Source: Hygrocybe punicea
Taxonomy: Eukaryota; Basidiomycota; Agaricomycetes; Agaricales; Hygrophoraceae
Direction: 5' to 3'
Assembly (NCBI GenBank): GCA_963556145.1
Contig: OY744465.1
Location: 6,200,001 to 6,264,000, forward strand
DNA length: 64,000 nucleotides
Below, piece after piece: positions 35,010 to 46,000 of this stretch. Each line of letters begins with the position of its first letter. The first letter of the stretch is position 1. The notes under the pieces were generated by a model, which had not been told where the DNA came from, did no database searches, and saw only the letters and a program-made list of their open reading frames with translations. The position numbers were made by a program, and so were the translations under genes.

Positions 35010-37468
35010 TTATAATTTTTTTATGACAGCAAGCTGCTCTTTGGATACCGCAATAAACGGGTTGTGGGGTGTGTCGGGTTTTGCGAGGACGCACATCCCC
35101 TCCCTGTTCATTTTATCAATCAGAAGAATGTCACCTGTGATTGAGTCACCTTTGATCACCACCACTAGCTCCTGAGGGCCTTGCGGATGTACCGGGTCGA
35201 GAAACTGAATAGGAATGTTCGTGCGCACAGTCGATAGGCGATCACGCATTTGAACATCAACATGTGTTCGGTTTCCCCCATTGGATGATGGTAGGGTGAA
35301 ACCAAGGCGACCGAATAGTGTACCACCTGCCCATTCTTTAGTAAAAGTCACCATAATCTTTAAGGCATAAAGTTGGCGGTCTGCGAGCCAAAGGTCCAGA
35401 TCGGCTATGAAGAAGTCAGACACACAATGCAGAACAGATCGACAGCATGGCGTACCTTCTGCCTTGTCATCCGGCCTTCCAGGTGTCCGCAATGATGGGT
35501 CCCAAGCGGGACTGACTGGTTCTGAAAACATGTCGACTGGGATGGGGGTAGATGGCGTGAGGGGAGTGGTCGACAGAGGAATGGGTGGTCGCATGGGCAC
35601 GCTGGTTCCCGATCCAGTATACTCTCTCGCCTCCATGACTCGAATTGGGCACTCTTGCAGTGGCAGCAGTGCACCATCGTGGCTGCGATGCATTAGTTCG
35701 GTGCAACGCAACTGGAAACGATAAGACTCACTCAAATATTGTTAAATCCCGAAACTTGAACATGGATTTTCGCACCGTGGCTTCTAACTCCACTATGGCG
35801 ACCCCTCGGAAGTGATTTACGTCTTTGATGATACCTCGGTAGTCCTTGCAGGGTCCTTGAATAACTACAACATGCCGGCCGACTAGTGGATCCACAGTGT
35901 CACACTGTGCAACCTGTGTGCTAGGAACAGCATCCGATCGTCCCTCGCAGAAATCAAGATCTCTGACGAGTACCTGTACCTTCAAAAGATGCGTGAGGGG
36001 AGTGAAATGGGGATTATGAATGGGAACGAATTTACCTCGGTGGAGGAGGGCTCATGAAATGTTACTACAGAATTATTGCAAGAAACCACCCAGCCCGTCT
36101 TTCTGATCTCCCGTCCTGACCTGACTTTGACGAAGTCGCCAGGCCGAAAGTGCCTCGTGATATGGACAGCGGGAACATCAATGACATTTTCTGAAGCACC
36201 CATTCCGCTGGGAAGGACCTGGATAATGGCAGCGCTGACGGCATGCACCTCGCCAATCACCCCCGCCCATCGACCCCAAGTGACTTCTACTCGATCTCCA
36301 GGACGTAGAGAAGAATTGGAAATTTGATTAAACGCACCGGAGAGGTCGTTCGATCGAACACCCCCACTTGCCTGAAATTCGAGCAACTCGGCCACCGTCG
36401 GAATGGCCAGTTCCTGAACGAAGTCCTCTAAAATAAATTGTTTCTCGAGGAGGCCGTTCTTGTATATTTCTTTTTGAAACTTCCAACACTGGTCGCACTT
36501 CTCCACCGAATCTGGCCCATATGCGTTGGCAATGCCATCTTGATCAAATAGACGCTTGGGAGGCCGGCTTTTCCGGGCCGCACCCTTCCGCTTTTTGCGT
36601 TCTAATCGCAGGCGAGGGATGAGAGCTACCTTGGCGGATATATGACTCTTAACCGCAAGAACGTAGGCTAGATCCCCATGGTATAGGCCCGACGCAATCC
36701 AGACCCAGCTCCCTACCTGGGGATTGAAAAAGGACATGGAGAGAGTGAGTAACGATACTGCCTCCTCGATGGGAACGCGGACAATGTCTCGTATAAAGAT
36801 ATTAGTCTGAGCACGGCAGGCTTCACAAATGTCGCGTTCGGATTTTGCCTCCACATAAATTTTGCCAGGAAGAGAAGGCCGGGTGAAAGCAGAAAGTATT
36901 TTCGGCTGCTGAGAGGAAACTGTGGAGTTAAACAGCAAACGATAGATGATGTTTTGTTCATCCATGCGCTGTCGAGACAACATCAGTATGACGGGAAAAC
37001 TGGAGAAACCGTACTTACGTGGACTGGTACCATCCAGAGCGGGGCATCGTATATAGTTGGGAGCAGGGTAACCTGGGGCACATCCTCTTCCGGGATATAA
37101 CGTTGGGCACGCGGTCCATACTTTTCAGTGAACTCTTGGGCAATCCGAGCTAGGTCAGCATCTGGAAGTTCAAGTGGTTGACGATAGAAAAGATATTCTT
37201 CGCCCGAGCGGGCGTGTAAATCCTCATTTGCAACTGGAACCAAGTTCAAGTTAGCTTGTTGCAATGCTTGCGAGTGATCACCTACAAAGCTCACTTTTGC
37301 TCGCTTCATCGTCCGAGTCACTGTCCGAGTCATTGTCCAAGTCGGCCGTTGCTTCAATGTCTATATAATGCAAGGTATGGTTCTGTCCAGTGCACCCAAT
37401 CAATTCTGAACTCTACACTGAAGTAAGCCCCAAGCGTGACTTACATCGACTCTAGCCTTTTTTCTCAT
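35010..37468 (-). CDS. Spt5-like transcription elongation factor (NGN and KOW domains)
   Basis: Seven exons on the minus strand: 37468-37445, 37412-37295, 37233-37019, 36968-36036, 35979-35732, 35682-35456 and 35404-35010, giving 719 residues in one frame. After an acidic stretch (DNDSDSDSDDEA) comes an NGN-like domain (APLWMVPVH...SAFTRPSLPGKIYVEAKS). KOW modules follow (GSWVWIASGLYHGDLAYVL; LRPGDRVEVTWGRWAGVIGEV; VDPLVGRHVVVIQGPCKDYRGII) and a C-terminal module (ITGDILLIDKM). Spt5 pairs with Spt4 and clamps RNA polymerase II. This is shorter than the housekeeping Spt5 (usually about 1000 residues or more) and lacks an obvious CTR repeat, so it is a divergent paralogue. The first intron would be only 32 nt, so the exact N-terminus is uncertain. 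It is divergently oriented from the TET/JBP gene. Confidence 0.75.
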
Positions 37469-37531
37469 TTTACACCAGAGTATTGTGATTGAATTCGAAC
37501 ATCGACTAAAACTATTTTATTGCATGATAAC

Positions 37532-37767
37532 TTAGGGCCGGTTCATTGTTCGCAAACGTTCATCCCTAATTGAATACGACTACTACTAGTAGTACAGAGC
37601 CTCGGTGTATGCAAGCAACGACTGGGTAGGGTTTTCCTGCACACACTGGCACTGGGCAGAAAATGCAGAGGACAACGGAAAGCATGACTATTCAAGCAAG
37701 AATTCGTACTTATGCCGCGATTGTTTAGGGCCGGTTCTGAAAAGGCTTGAACCGGCCCTAAACAATC
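37532..37767. repeat. MITE-like sequence with perfect 19-bp inverted repeat
   Basis: Arms 37719-37737 and 37749-37767 are perfect reverse complements and contain TTTAGGGCCGGTTC; the loop is 11 bp. A third copy of TTAGGGCCGGTTC lies at 37532-37544 in the left orientation, so 37532-37761 could be a small element with 13-bp terminal repeats and a second end nested inside. No clear target duplication. It sits in the shared promoter region of the divergent Spt5-like and TET/JBP-like genes. Confidence 0.65.
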
Positions 37768-37880
37768 TCCGAATAAAAGTTGAAAGCGTCAAGTTGAAGA
37801 ATGCTTTCACTCTTTCTATACCGATACTGGAGTGTAATATACAGTGCTAGTAGTACTAATAGTACCATAGTTGAACAGCA

Positions 37881-39621
37881 ATGACTAAGGCTAAAAGTAC
37901 TAAAGGCAAAAGAGGAGTAGGTCTTTCAAAGTTATAATTTTGTGCCTCTGTTGCCAGTGGTTACTCACACATGGCTATCATCATGATAGGCTCTGGCTGG
38001 GGGATCTGAGAGACGGATCCATAACACCAGAAGTGGGGCAGTGCCACTACCAGCCCGAAAAAACAATGTCGTACCACCAGTCCGCGGTCAGCATACCCCT
38101 CGATTCTCAAATGACCAAGTCAAACGAATTAAGTTAGCAAAATTGGTTGAACTGGAGGCCAAATTTTTTGAGAAGCGTGCAAAATGGTTTGGTGATTTTT
38201 TGGAGAAGCCCGGCAGTGAGTGTTTCCAGCTAATTGAGTTTTTACTTTCTTTGACAGAAAAAATGATTAGATACAGTTGTATGTAAGGGAATTAGGTTAG
38301 CGGACTTGCGAGAACGAGCGATCACGCAAGAATGCATTCAAAAAGCCCAACAGCGCTTTGAAGAAATGCAAGCGTCTAATTTTCCTTCTTGTGGCACTTC
38401 CTGGAGATGGGTAGAGGACGTAGAGGATGAGCCTGAATGGCTGGTAATATATGCAGGAGAGCATGAACTTGAAGATACAGAGGATGGAGGTACAAAGGGT
38501 GAAGGTACAAAGGGTGGAGGTACAAAGGGTAAAGGTACAAAGGATGGAGGTACAGGAGGTGCAGGTACCGGAGGTGGACATCAGGTCAAGGTTAAGGTCA
38601 AGGATGGGTTCAATGTAACTTTGTCATTCCTGATGGTGATACTTGTGATAATGAAGATTTGCAGGAAAAAGAGGTCCAATTCATGCTTGAAGCAGCACAA
38701 GATTTATTTGCGGAGAATCCACCAGTTTGTCCGGAGGTGGGGGACGACAAGCGACATCAAGAGTCAGCACATTATCCATTCCTGGATTACGATATACTCT
38801 CAGATGAGGAAGATATGGGAAATAAAGAAGTAATAATCGTAATCTTTAAATGTCTCTGGCTGAATCATTTCTGCACAGTTAATGCATGAGAACACCAAGG
38901 ATCCGTTCTCTGCTGATGCTCATGAACCCATAGGGCTAAGGCACGATGTACAGTCATGGCACCAACAAGCACATGAAGTAAGTACTATGGTTTTGTCAGA
39001 TTTGATACTTTCTCAAAGTAACTCAGGCCGAGGGGCTCGTTCCCTCTGCTGATCTCCTTGGCACACATAGTGCCCAAAGATTAAAGTCTTCCCGTCGTTA
39101 CTTACAAGCCACAGAAAAGCACACGTCATATCTCAACAAGATATTGGAACGACTGTGTCCGAAAGAATGGAACCGCCTGCAACGAGCTCACAAGGCTGGC
39201 CGCTGGTATCAAGATATCGAACAATCTTGCTTCCTGGGTACAGCTACAGTCTGGAAGCTTCAGGTCGATGTTCACATCGATCAGAATGATTTTGAGTTGT
39301 GTGTTCTGACCTGTGGAGGTAATTTTGTTGGGGGTGGTTTGTATTTACCGGACCTGAATTTGTGCCTAACGCAAGTGCCTCAACCTTTTGAATATCTTTT
39401 GGGTTGACAGACAACACCTTAGGTACAACCCTGGCGATATTGTTATTATCAGATCACAGTACTTATTCCACGCAATTGGGAAGTGGGACCCAGGTCCCAT
39501 GTTGCCCGAACACACCTGTACACCAGGTCGTGTTGCTTGGGTTTATTTCACACATCGTGATGTAGTTTTGGAGTTGGAAGGAAAGCCCAAGGACTGGGTA
39601 ATTCTGGGACAAAAAAAATAA
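37881..39621 (+). CDS. TET/JBP-type 2-oxoglutarate and Fe(II)-dependent dioxygenase
   Basis: Seven exons: 37881-37920, 38042-38215, 38301-38489, 38597-38829, 38879-38977, 39027-39370 and 39411-39621, giving 429 residues with all junctions in phase. The basic N-terminal half is family-specific. The C-terminal half shows the double-stranded beta-helix of TET/JBP enzymes: H328-x-D330 (VHIDQND), GGGLYLPDLNLCL, YNPGDIVIIRS, the distal H380 (SQYLFH) and R400 (GRVAWVYFTH), which should bind 2-oxoglutarate. TET/JBP enzymes oxidise 5-methylcytosine or thymine in DNA in the nucleus. Mushrooms have expanded, transposon-linked sets of them. The last intron is GC-AG (39371-39410, 40 nt); intron 3 consists of a 15-bp minisatellite. 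The catalytic residues are all present, so the gene may be active. Confidence 0.8.
38477..38575 (+). repeat. 15-bp minisatellite within the TET/JBP-like gene
   Basis: Repeats of GGTACAAAGGGTGRA run six to seven times. Each unit carries GGTAC, a potential splice donor. In the exon model it is intron 3 (38490-38596). Read through, it would encode a Gly-Thr-Lys repeat but leave the downstream frame wrong. Confidence 0.7.
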
Positions 39622-41000
39622 GACTGGAGTTGGCTAGTTTATTATCATTCCCACTTGGGATCCCACAGTTCATGTTATCGATATTACTTAGTTGTAAACA
39701 GAGATCACTTGTTCAACTTGATATATTCATGCAAATAGCACAAGAGCAGCAACATTACACAACCTAATACGGCCTTGTGATACCACCTCGGCCCCGTGCA
39801 CCTTCCCCTCACTGACCAGCTTGACCTGTCGTATAACGACAAATTTGACTGCTCCGGCCTCCGTGAGAAGCCAATACAGCTGGGATGTCCAAGTCATTGT
39901 GTAATGATTGTCACAGGTTTTTTCCCACGACCCGTACCCGTACCCGTCAAAACCCGTGCCCGCCGAGTACGGGGCCGCAGGTCACTCACTATGTAGAAAA
40001 TTTATGATAAGTATTATTAAAATAAAATTGAGAGATGGTCAGGCGTAGGACGTAGGAACACCTGCATACCCTACTAACTGTTGCCACCCCATGTCCGTCG
40101 GCACCAATACGTCGTCGTCATCCGTGTCACCCTCCTGGGTACCTCGCGGTTGCCGCACCGACGTCAATTGACGTGACAGCGTGTCCGCGAGGTGCATTTG
40201 GAGAGCCGTTGGCCGTGGTGATCCATGTGGGATGTCGGCACAAATGATGCTGACATGTGGATGTTGCCTAACGGGAGTGGGCGTGGTCATTGATGACATG
40301 CCGCTGTGGTTGTGGGAGGGATGGTTAGTCTTCGCGTTCGCGTTTGTGTTTGCTTTGTGGATGTGGGTATGGGTGTGGTGTGGGCGTTATACGTTGTGCG
40401 TTGTCGCGGTCGGTGATAGGTGTTGTAAGATAGAACAAATAAAAACTTATCTATCTATGGCAGCGGGGGTGGGTGCACCACTCCCCGCTGCATTTCTCTT
40501 CGTCTTCTGCCGTTGTCTGCGGTTGTTGCTGTTGTGTTAAAGGTAAGGTTGCGTCACGCGGATGTGAGCCAACATTTGAGTGATGAAATAACCGAACAAA
40601 AATGGGTAATATATATAACGTGCAGGACTCACCTTTTTTTACGAGAAACCGACCGAAACCCGCACAGGTCACAAGATCCGTGTCAGTCATCATGTGCATG
40701 AAAGCGAGTGAGCTCTGTTTAGGAGCTGTCGAGGACGTCACCATAAATGCAGAGTCACGTTGACGCCTGCCCACCTTTACTATTGTTGCATGCATTTCAA
40801 TATCCGACTCGCGAGGGCGTCCTCGCCCGAAAGTTGAGGGCTTAGTTATGATCATTTGTTTGAGGCTGAAAATTGTATGAACTCGAAATTCTACTGTACA
40901 CATGATTTAAGAAGGCAACTACTGCCGTGACGATGTGAGTAGGATTAAAACACGAACTTGAAGGGCTTATAAAGGTGTATCTCCGATGTTCGAAGCATAC
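39622..41000. other. Unassigned region with a minus-strand coding-like segment
   Basis: On the minus strand 40299-40039 a frame reads MSSMTTPTPVRQHP...QMHLADTLSRQL and ends in an acidic DDDDV stretch; upstream 40903-40451 gives a second open frame. Exons cannot be joined with confidence and no family is recognised. The piece 40798-40832 belongs to a dispersed motif described separately. Confidence 0.35.
40798..40832 (-). repeat. Dispersed 35-bp motif with GC-rich hairpin, copy 1
   Basis: Reverse complement of the motif at 42603 and 61409: CTTTCGGGCGAGGACGCCCT then CACGAGTCGGATAT, with a GGGCG/CGCCC stem over a 4-base loop. Confidence 0.6.
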
Positions 41001-41129
41001 TGTCAAAAGAGTAGGAGTTGGATGCTCACCGTGGCCCTCCGCATCGCACACCATGATGCGCAGTCACCGCGGGCCTGTTCCCAGTGGTTGACCTGCAAAC
41101 TTGGCATGAAGTTGAGGGTCTTCCCAACA

Positions 41130-41480
41130 GTTCAAGTGACATTTCCTCATGGTGAATGGTCAGCGCGAGAAACAGGGCATCACTGTCAGCATGCTCTACA
41201 ACAAGATTGTGGTGAGACGCATACACCCCAAGCGGTGTGCAAATCAGCTGCGTGGAGTCAAACGGATCACTAACCTCGTCCGCCTGCTCATCATTGACGA
41301 GATCCACCTCTTACATGACGACCGTCACATGTGGGCCTGTGCTCGAAGCTGTCAATTCGTATGCAGGACATACGAGCAAGTATCTAATTTATCAGGCTGT
41401 CGGGAAGTTGCAACACTCCTCTGTGTCAATCCCAACCGGGCTGGTCCAGTTTTCCATTACATCCACATACTACTAGCTAA
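41130..41480 (+). pseudogene. Fragment of a Ski2-like (Brr2/Slh1-type) RNA helicase
   Basis: The frame contains LVRLLIIDEIHLLHDDR, the DExH motif II region exactly as in Brr2/Slh1 helicases, and later LCVNPNRAGPVFHY, which resembles the family's FLxVNPxxGLFxF segment. Motif I and most of both cassettes are absent and the intervening residues are scrambled. It is a short remnant of a gene captured or decayed here, not a functional helicase. Confidence 0.65.
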
Positions 41481-42380
41481 ATTATAAAGTGGTCACAACG
41501 ACTATGATCATGGCTGGATTATTATTATCATTGAAGTAAAGAAACAGAACTTAAATGTCACACGCCTGTCTTTGTCGCAAACTTGTTTAGGGCAGGCCTC
41601 CAAAATCACGTGAAGGAGTGGCCTTGCCGCAATTATTAATAATAGTATCATTACGGTGAGGGTTCGGCGATAGTTTAACAAGCCTGAGCAGTACCCGCTT
41701 ACATTGTAAATTCACTACCACCTACTAGTACTACCAGTAAATTTTTGAATTATGGACTTAGAAACAGTGAAAATGTATATTACAACGATCTTGATGACTG
41801 AACTTTAAGCTTCTCAGATTTTCTTCCGCCAATGAATGGGCTGTTCCAATCCAAAGAGTGAATCTCAGGCTAGAGGAACAATCTGCGGAATGTATCATAG
41901 AAAGCAGAGAACACCCTATTAGGGCTCAGGTAGGGTGAACTTAGAACAGAATCCGGAGAGCTGCTCCGGGATGTGCGCTGGACTTGCAAGTGCAATTCCT
42001 GTATGAGGACCTCTAGCTGGCCCTACTGCAATAAAACGTGAGCTGAAGCTTGAAGCCGTATTTTTTTAGCCACCCATCCGAACATCATGCACAACAATTA
42101 GTTTTAAACCCCCCGCCTACATCGTAGTATTTGCCTCGTTTAACCATGTACACCGTAGACTTAGTTGTTTTTAATCCTCAAGAAATGACTATAATTGACT
42201 TTGCTGCGAAGGTTACGACCTCGTGCACGTGAGGTCCAACCACCCCTTTTTCGTTGCTGACCGGGTTATCGTCAGAACATAATCCGTAAATACACTTGCT
42301 TTGGGAACCGTTCATTCTCTGTTTCTCAACACTGATCCTGTCTTCGATTTAGGTTAGGCACTTCACGCCAAGGATGTCAT
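41481..42380. other. 5' region of the Plavaka-type element
   Basis: From about 42030 the sequence matches 55270-55440, which lies upstream of the decayed Plavaka copy (GAAGCTTGAAG, CCACCCATCCGAAC, CACCGTAGA(C/A)TTAGTTG). This suggests the element begins near 42030 or before. No gene was seen; terminal repeats were not identified. Confidence 0.4.
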
Positions 42381-42384
42381 TGGC

Positions 42385-42880
42385 ATTCCGTAAAACCCGC
42401 TCACGCCGCTTTCCATCCCCTGTATTTCCTTTGCAGCCACCGACCGTAGGCAATGCGGCCTTGGCGGAATGGTTTAGAGGGCCCTGTACTGCTGGGCCAG
42501 TTTCTGGAGGGTCAAGGACCCCGGGAAGGAAACACTCGTTGTGAAGGCCAAATACGACCGGTTTCTCTCAGCAGCTCGTATTCAATAGCCAGCACTGCCT
42601 CAACTTTCGGGCGAGGACGCCCTCACGAGTCGGATATCATCCATCGATTCCTCCCAGCTTGTCATCAGCATTCCGTTCTAAAACCCGCTCATGCCGCTTT
42701 CCATCTCCTGTATTTCCTTTGCAGCCACCGACCGTAGGCAATGCCTTGGCGGAATGGTTTAGAGGGCCCTGTACTGCTGGGCCAGTTTCTGGAGGGTCAA
42801 GGACCCCGGGAAGGAAACACTCGTTGTGAAGGCCAAATACGACCGGTTTCTCTCAGCTCTCGTATTCAATAGCTAGCGCT
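42385..42880 (+). repeat. Direct tandem duplication, about 283 bp apart
   Basis: The segment from about 42385 to 42590 recurs at 42668-42875 with few changes (CCACCGACCGTAGGCAATG, GGCGGAATGGTTTAGAGGGC, GGACCCCGGGAAGGAAACAC). The spacer holds the dispersed hairpin motif at 42603. No coding capacity. Confidence 0.8.
42603..42637 (+). repeat. Dispersed 35-bp motif with GC-rich hairpin, copy 2
   Basis: Same motif as 40798-40832 (reverse) and 61409-61444. Flanking sequence here (ATTCCTCCC, then CATCAGCATTCCGTTCTAAAACCC) is also shared with 61455-61530. Confidence 0.6.
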
Positions 42881-43007
42881 GCATCTGCGAGTCTGGGTTT
42901 GAATCCTACTTGACTCACTCGTCTGAGTCACGGACGCCCTACCAATGATTCATCCACTGTCATAAACCCGCACCGGTCCTGAAGTTCGCGGGAACCTGCC
43001 CACTAGT

Positions 43008-46000
43008 ATGAGTGTGCCCTTACTTGGACGGAGTGTGGAGTCAGTTTGTGTGTGTGGCCGATCTTTCCGGCAGCTCAGTGCTTTCACCAACCACAAGCGC
43101 ACCTGCCAATCGTCGAAGAAGCGCCTTTCCAGTGCTCTGGACAAGGCAAAACAGCTCTGGAAAGGTCCCAAGAGGCATCGACTTCTTTCATTGTCTTTGG
43201 AGACTGATGAAGTGCCTCTGGTGGGTTTGGCACCCCAGGCAGCAGACCCAGTGGTTGCAATCGAGGTACCTATTTTGAGGATGAAGAAAGATAACCGCTC
43301 ATTAAACGTTGTTTGTAGATTGGTGTTGTTCCGGATGATGAAAACCAAGCCAATGACTCCCATATGTCTATGATGGAGCGTGCACCATGGACCCGAAGAC
43401 TTAATCGTCGACTCCCTCTACGATTCAGAGATCCACTGCCGCAACTGCCACCACTTTTACCACCGCCATCCCTCATCCGTTCTATCGCGTCTACTTTGCA
43501 GTCAACGGCAAACAATAGAACGGCTTCAAGTTCGTTGTTGGGCTCGAGCTCAGGAGCGGTACGCCGTCGACTGTGCCAAGTGTTCAGGACAGTACGCAAC
43601 ATATTCGGGCTATCACGGCTGTACCACACTGCAGAATTGCCTTCGCACGATCCAGAGGAGTGCAACGAGTTATCTGATATCCCATCTCAAGCCCCTTCCA
43701 CATCCGCTCTGCCAACATTTTATCCTTATCCGAACCACAGCTCATTCTGCTTAGGCGACTGGTATTGGAATGGTGGCATCCAGAAATCTCAGTCTAGCTT
43801 TAATGAGCTTTTGGACATTGTTGGACATTGTGGCTTCGAGCCTGCAGCCGTTCGAGACACCAAATGGAGTGAGATCAATAATATTCTAGCAAGCGGTGAA
43901 GATGAAGAATGGTTGGATGAGGATGCTGGATGGAAACATACGCCTGTGACAATTGAAGTACCCTATCAGCTTCGCCATGGCGTCTCCCCAGATCCTGACG
44001 CTGGTCCTCAAAGTTACACGATTGACGACTTCTATCACCGCAGTCTGGTTTCGGTCATTCGGGAAAAGCTTTCGAACTCAACAGGAAATCATCGGCATTT
44101 TCATTACGAACCATTCGAGCTGGATTGGCAGCCGGGCGAAGTTCCTCACCCGGTGCGTGTTCAGGGTGAACTGTACACATCTCCTGCCTTCATCGATGCC
44201 CATCGCGAACTGCAAGATTCTCCTGCAGAGCCAGGTTGCTCACTTCCACGCGTGGTCGTTGCACTGATGTTCTGGTCTGATGTTACGCACCTGACATCTT
44301 TTGGTGATGCGAAGATTTGGCCCCTTTACATGTTTTTCGGAAACGAATCCAAATATTACCGGTGTAAACCCTCATGCCATCTCTGTCACCACATTGCGTA
44401 TTTTCATTCGGTGGGTGCCATATGTTCGCTGATTGCCGGATCATGGCTGATCATCTATGCAATAGCTTCCTGGGGCCTTCAAGGATTTTGCCACCAAGCA
44501 GACAGCAGGGGGAAAAGAACCCAGTGATCAATTCATGGCGCACTGCGCTCGGGAGCTCATGCATGCCCAATGGATGATTCTACTTGATGATGAGTTTCTG
44601 GAAGCTTGGGTGCACGGCATCGTGATTACATGCTGTGACGGGATTACAAGACGGTTCTACCCCCGAATATTCACCTATTCTGCGGATTATCCTGAGAAGT
44701 ACGCCATTCACAACCGTGACCAATTGGAATGAACTGACACAGCAATCTTTACACAGAATCCTCCTCGCTAGTATTCGTAAAATGCCTGCCCTTTGCCCTT
44801 GTCCACGGTGTCTCACCCCGATGTCACACTTTCATAACCTTGGGACAGCTTCGGATATACAACGTCGGGTAACATTGGCTCGCATCGATGATCGTGGTCG
44901 ACAGAACTTGGTTTTCGCTGCTCGGAAGCTAATATATGAAAGGCACCAACAAGTGAATAGTACAGCTGTGGATAATTTCCTGAAAGAGACTTCTTTGGTT
45001 CCAAACCTAGTATGTCTGTTGCTATAATAATGTTATGCTTAACTTTCGCAATTAACTCTTGTGATTTAGAATGCCTTTTCTGGTAGACTGGGACGCTTCG
45101 GCTTCGTTTTGTACTTGATGCTGGTAGTCGATTTATTGCATGAAATGGAGCTGGGCGTTTGGAAAAGCCTCTTCATCCATCTCCTGCGGATTCTGGAATC
45201 GCACCAGGGAGCAAATTTGGTTGCAGAATTAGATCGTCGGTAAGACATTTATTGATGTATTGCTGTCGCCGATCCTAATTATGGACGAAGCTATCGGCAA
45301 CTCCCTTCTTTTGGAAGGGATGCGATCCGACGATTCCCAGTTAATTGTTCTGAACTGAAAAACATGGCTGCCCGGGATTATGAGAATCTCTTGCAGGTAT
45401 GATAAAGTCTTCTCAGGTTACCATATTCATTATATGTCGATCAGTGTGCTATTCCTGTTTTTGAAGGATTGCTTCTAGAACCGCACAATCAACAGATCTT
45501 GGATCTCTTGTTTGTGGCAGCACATTGGCACAGCCTGGCCAAATTACGGATGCACAATGACTTGACTCTCGACGTCATGGATGCCGTCACAATTTCTTTG
45601 GGTGAGAAACTTCGCGAATTCAACGACACGACATGTTCTGCCTTCGTGACTCGGGAGCTTGAACAGGAGCTCAACGCACGCGTTCGCCGGCAAGCTAAAG
45701 AGGCAGCAAAGAAAAATAATACCGAAGGCCGTCGCTCCGGTTCTGACACTGTCGATCCAAGGACTAATGCTCGACGTCTTAAGCATTTCAATCTCAATAC
45801 ATACAAGGCTCACGCCCTGGGTGATTACACTGCTACAATTAGAAGATATGGCACCACAGACTCTTACTCAACAGAGCCGGTAAGTATCTTCAAATCCAAA
45901 CCGAAAATGATTTATTCTGAATAGCTTTGTAGGGTGAACTGGAGCACCGCTCGCCAAAAGCATGGTATACCCGCACAAGTCGCAAACGGTTTATTCAGCA

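Noticed and set aside
36076..36327. Plus-strand frame opposite the Spt5-like gene
   Set aside because: Shadow of the minus-strand KOW region.
31864..39621. KDZ transposase expected next to the TET/JBP gene
   Set aside because: I looked for the cysteine clusters and acidic motifs of KDZ transposases in this block and found none; the only transposase recognised is the Plavaka type further right.
42890..42950. Possible tRNA (GGGTTTGAATCC T-arm-like sequence)
   Set aside because: No matching A box, anticodon arm or acceptor stem could be drawn around it.
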